A DNA stretch of 53,548 nt from Candidatus Izimoplasma sp. ZiA1 (GTDB lineage: Bacteria; Bacillota_I; Bacilli_A; Izemoplasmatales; Izemoplasmataceae), in contig NQYJ01000011.1 in NCBI GenBank assembly GCA_002285055.1, positions 1 to 53,548 of the forward strand, written 5' to 3'. A program made the position numbers and the translations under genes. The notes below the pieces were generated by a model that searched no databases, was not told the origin of the DNA, and worked only from the letters and a program-made list of their open reading frames with translations. The stretch's first letter is position 1. Each line of letters begins with the position of its first letter. This document shows, one piece after another, positions 51,422 to 53,548 of this stretch.

Positions 51422-53548
51422 TTATTTCATTGATTCGTTAATTTTCATTAGTTCAACTACTGTTTTACTATGCTTGTTTTTTGAAAGTTCAAACAGTGCG
51501 TTTTTAAATGATGCTATTGTTTCGTTTATACTTTTTGAGTTTTCTAGGATATTTTCACTAAATTTCTGATATATCGTTTGATAATCTTTAATACCATATT
51601 CAGAAGTAGTGTTTAATTTACTAAATGATTCATGGAGTTGGTTTAATTTTTGAATGTTGATTTCCTCTATTAAACGATTAATCTCGGTTTTAATATCAAT
51701 TAGACGTTGTTTTCTTATTCTAATATCGTTTTCTAAGTCAAGAAGCTTATCGCCAATTGCCTCTTCAATACGCGGTCTAACTGTAAATATATTGTTTTCG
51801 TAGTATGTCGTTTTAACTCTTAAATCTTCTTTGTATTCTTTTTTAAGTCTTTTGAATGTTGATTTGTGTTCTTCAATTAATTGATTATTTTTTTGGATAT
51901 TGGTTTGGTGAACATTAGCTGTTTTAACTAATTGATCTTCATATTTAGATTTATTAGTTTCAATAGCGATTGTATAGATACGTTCTTCATAATCAAATAT
52001 TTTGTTAGTTTCATCTTTGTTTAATTGAAGTTTATTTTGCTTAGCAGTGTATTTATTTGCTAAATCAGTTTTTTGATCATCAAAATCACGATTGGTTTTT
52101 TGATTTTTTTCTTGGATCAAAGTTTTTAATATATTTAGTCTTTCATCAAAGCTTGATATTAGTTCTTTTTTTTCAGCAATAACTGTTTTTACTTCTGTTA
52201 AAGCTTTATCTTTAAGAGCTTTAATCTCTGCTTTTAGATTATCAACTTCAAGGTTTGTTTTTTTAGTATTTTCGTTTCTTTCATTTTCTTTTTCTATTTC
52301 TTTATCATTTAGTTCTTGTTCTTTTGGTTTAATGTTTTCATTTACTAAAGCTAATTCGTTTGCGATTGCTTTATCATAATTCTTCTTTGCATTAAGAATT
52401 CGTTCTTTATCAAGTTTTGATAAAGGATCAAACACATCGTTAATCTCACTAACAATTACTAACTCATGGTTAGACATAAAATCAGAAATGTCGTTTAATA
52501 AATGAATAGCCTCATTTTTGATTATTTCGATGTTCTCTTGTTTTATAGTTTCAAGAGCATTAAACTTGGTTTTTAACAAGGTATCATATATCTTTGTTGT
52601 TTCTGATTGTTTAAGCTTAATATTTTTGTTTTCTTGGTTTATATCCGTTTTAATCTTTTTAATTAGTTTTGTGAGTTTTTTATCAGTCGTCTCAGATTGA
52701 TGTCTTAGTTTATTAAGTTCTAAATCATACATATACTTAGTTGATAAATTTAACGCTTGATACATAGCGTTTATATAGTCTTCTTGAGCTACTTTTAATG
52801 TACGGTTATTTTTTATAAAGTCAATTAACTCTATATATGTGTAATCATTTGATACAATATCAGATTGAAGATTTAATAAGATATCTTTAAAGTTAGTAGA
52901 AGCAGCTTTTAGTTTTAACTGTTTGTCTTCTTTAATTGCATCTATTTTTAAGATGTTTTTTTGTGGTTCTTTGATTTCGTGGTTGTATGCTTTTTCAATA
53001 AGTTTTAGTTTTTCATTATGATTATCTTTTAAAGTTTCAATTTCATGTTTTAGAGTTGTGATTAGTTCACTGTATTCATATTCAAAAGTAGTAATAAACT
53101 GATCTTGGTTGAATTTGATTTTTGATATTTTTTCATCAATTCTCAATATTTCCTCTTCAAGATGTTTGTTAATTACTTCGGTTTTATAGTTTGCCTCTGT
53201 TTCAATGTTGTCGATAGATGCTTTTATTGATAGATTTTCAAGAGTAATTGATAGCTCATCTTCTATTAAAGCGATTTGATTCTCTATTTCTAATACTTTT
53301 TGCTCTTTTTCATAATTAGCTTTGAGAAGTTTTTCCTCTAATAAAGTATTATTATTTCTAAGTTTTGCAATTTCTTTAGCTCTTTTATATTTTTGTTCAG
53401 CTTTTTCTAAGTTATTTTCTAAGAACTCTTTATTCTTAGCATCGGTTATAAGTTTATTATTTTCTGATAATTTTGTTAGTGTATTAAGTTCCTCGGTCTT
53501 AATGTTAAGTTTAAGTTCCTCGTTTAATACTAAAATGTCATAGTCCAT
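51422..53548 (-). CDS. Giant coiled-coil protein, 5' end at or beyond the window (at least 708 aa)
   Basis: Open to the window edge; the last bases happen to be an ATG (53548-53546), but no ribosome site can be seen, so whether this is the true start is unknown. The visible 708 residues are continuous coiled coil with no Cys, no Trp, only two Gly and four Pro. No catalytic motif, membrane segment or signal is visible. The C-terminal part (roughly residues 600-708: TVRPRIEEAIGDKLLDLEND and on) is less regular and may be a small folded end. It is the upstream partner of the 976-aa coiled-coil gene in one operon. Confidence 0.72.
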   Translation of the reverse strand: MDYDILVLNEELKLNIKTEELNTLTKLSENNKLITDAKNKEFLENNLEKAEQKYKRAKEIAKLRNNNTLLEEKLLKANYEKEQKVLEIENQIALIEDELSITLENLSIKASIDNIETEANYKTEVINKHLEEEILRIDEKISKIKFNQDQFITTFEYEYSELITTLKHEIETLKDNHNEKLKLIEKAYNHEIKEPQKNILKIDAIKEDKQLKLKAASTNFKDILLNLQSDIVSNDYTYIELIDFIKNNRTLKVAQEDYINAMYQALNLSTKYMYDLELNKLRHQSETTDKKLTKLIKKIKTDINQENKNIKLKQSETTKIYDTLLKTKFNALETIKQENIEIIKNEAIHLLNDISDFMSNHELVIVSEINDVFDPLSKLDKERILNAKKNYDKAIANELALVNENIKPKEQELNDKEIEKENERNENTKKTNLEVDNLKAEIKALKDKALTEVKTVIAEKKELISSFDERLNILKTLIQEKNQKTNRDFDDQKTDLANKYTAKQNKLQLNKDETNKIFDYEERIYTIAIETNKSKYEDQLVKTANVHQTNIQKNNQLIEEHKSTFKRLKKEYKEDLRVKTTYYENNIFTVRPRIEEAIGDKLLDLENDIRIRKQRLIDIKTEINRLIEEINIQKLNQLHESFSKLNTTSEYGIKDYQTIYQKFSENILENSKSINETIASFKNALFELSKNKHSKTVVELMKINESMK

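Noticed and set aside
1..53548. CRISPR array, insertion sequences, tRNA or rRNA genes
   Set aside because: I found no regularly spaced direct repeats, no transposase, no tRNA cloverleaf and no rRNA sequence on either strand; rnpB is the only stable structural RNA gene recognised.

Overview
The window is about 53.5 kb of a strongly AT-rich bacterial chromosome, densely packed with housekeeping genes in short-spaced or overlapping operons. It suggests a wall-less or Mollicutes-related Firmicute that uses the standard genetic code: an Acholeplasma-, Haloplasma- or Izemoplasma-like lineage. The low GC, AGGAGGTGAT-type ribosome sites, Gram-positive gene orders (recJ-apt-rel-dtd, hisS-aspS behind a T-box, truB-ribF-rpsO, xerD-deoB) and RNase HIII/MutS2 support this. 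TGA is a genuine stop: tcdA, rluD and the second AI-2E gene end on it, the last inside its own terminator hairpin. That argues against Mycoplasma/Spiroplasma. The exact lineage is inference.

Layout. 1-8716: the tail of a degenerate Fic-fold/winged-helix protein, then nadC, argS, recJ, apt, rel, dtd and a GNAT gene. 8709-13678: a T-box operon hisS-aspS, then an AI-2E-family membrane protein and a small membrane protein. 13718-20844: a ten-gene overlapping operon (tcdA, msrA, psuK, psuG, comEB, Lon-like protease, membrane protein, lspA, rluD, PLC-like) mixing RNA modification, pseudouridine salvage and membrane or lipoprotein functions. 20900-23618: a UmuC-type polymerase/YolD cassette with an inverted repeat at its promoter, a tiny basic leader ORF, a hypothetical gene and a second GNAT. 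23640-27100: a FadR-type regulator, GntP permease and glycerate kinase, a probable glycerate-use locus with paired operators and a cre-like site. 27123-29191 (minus strand): membrane protein, ferritin, RNase HIII. 29262-36733: mutS2, trxA, truB, ribF, rpsO, a second AI-2E gene, a UPF0316 protein and a TetR regulator. 36857-48449: pnp, a BFD-like ferredoxin, RNase P RNA, yaaA, an amino-acid permease, lepA, hemW, xerD, deoB and a MATE transporter. 48474-53548 (minus strand): two giant, nearly pure coiled-coil proteins in tandem, the second cut by the window end.

The most unusual content is the tandem coiled-coil pair, a candidate filament or scaffold system with no recognisable enzymatic domain. 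Next come the degenerate Fic-like protein coupled to nadC, the GACAC double specifier in the T-box, a Cys-rich tail on HisRS, the operator architecture of the glycerate locus, and terminator-like or palindromic hairpins inside the 5' ends of the MATE and rel genes. I see no CRISPR array, insertion sequence, prophage or tRNA gene. No gene-free stretch exceeds 300 bases except the one holding RNase P RNA.
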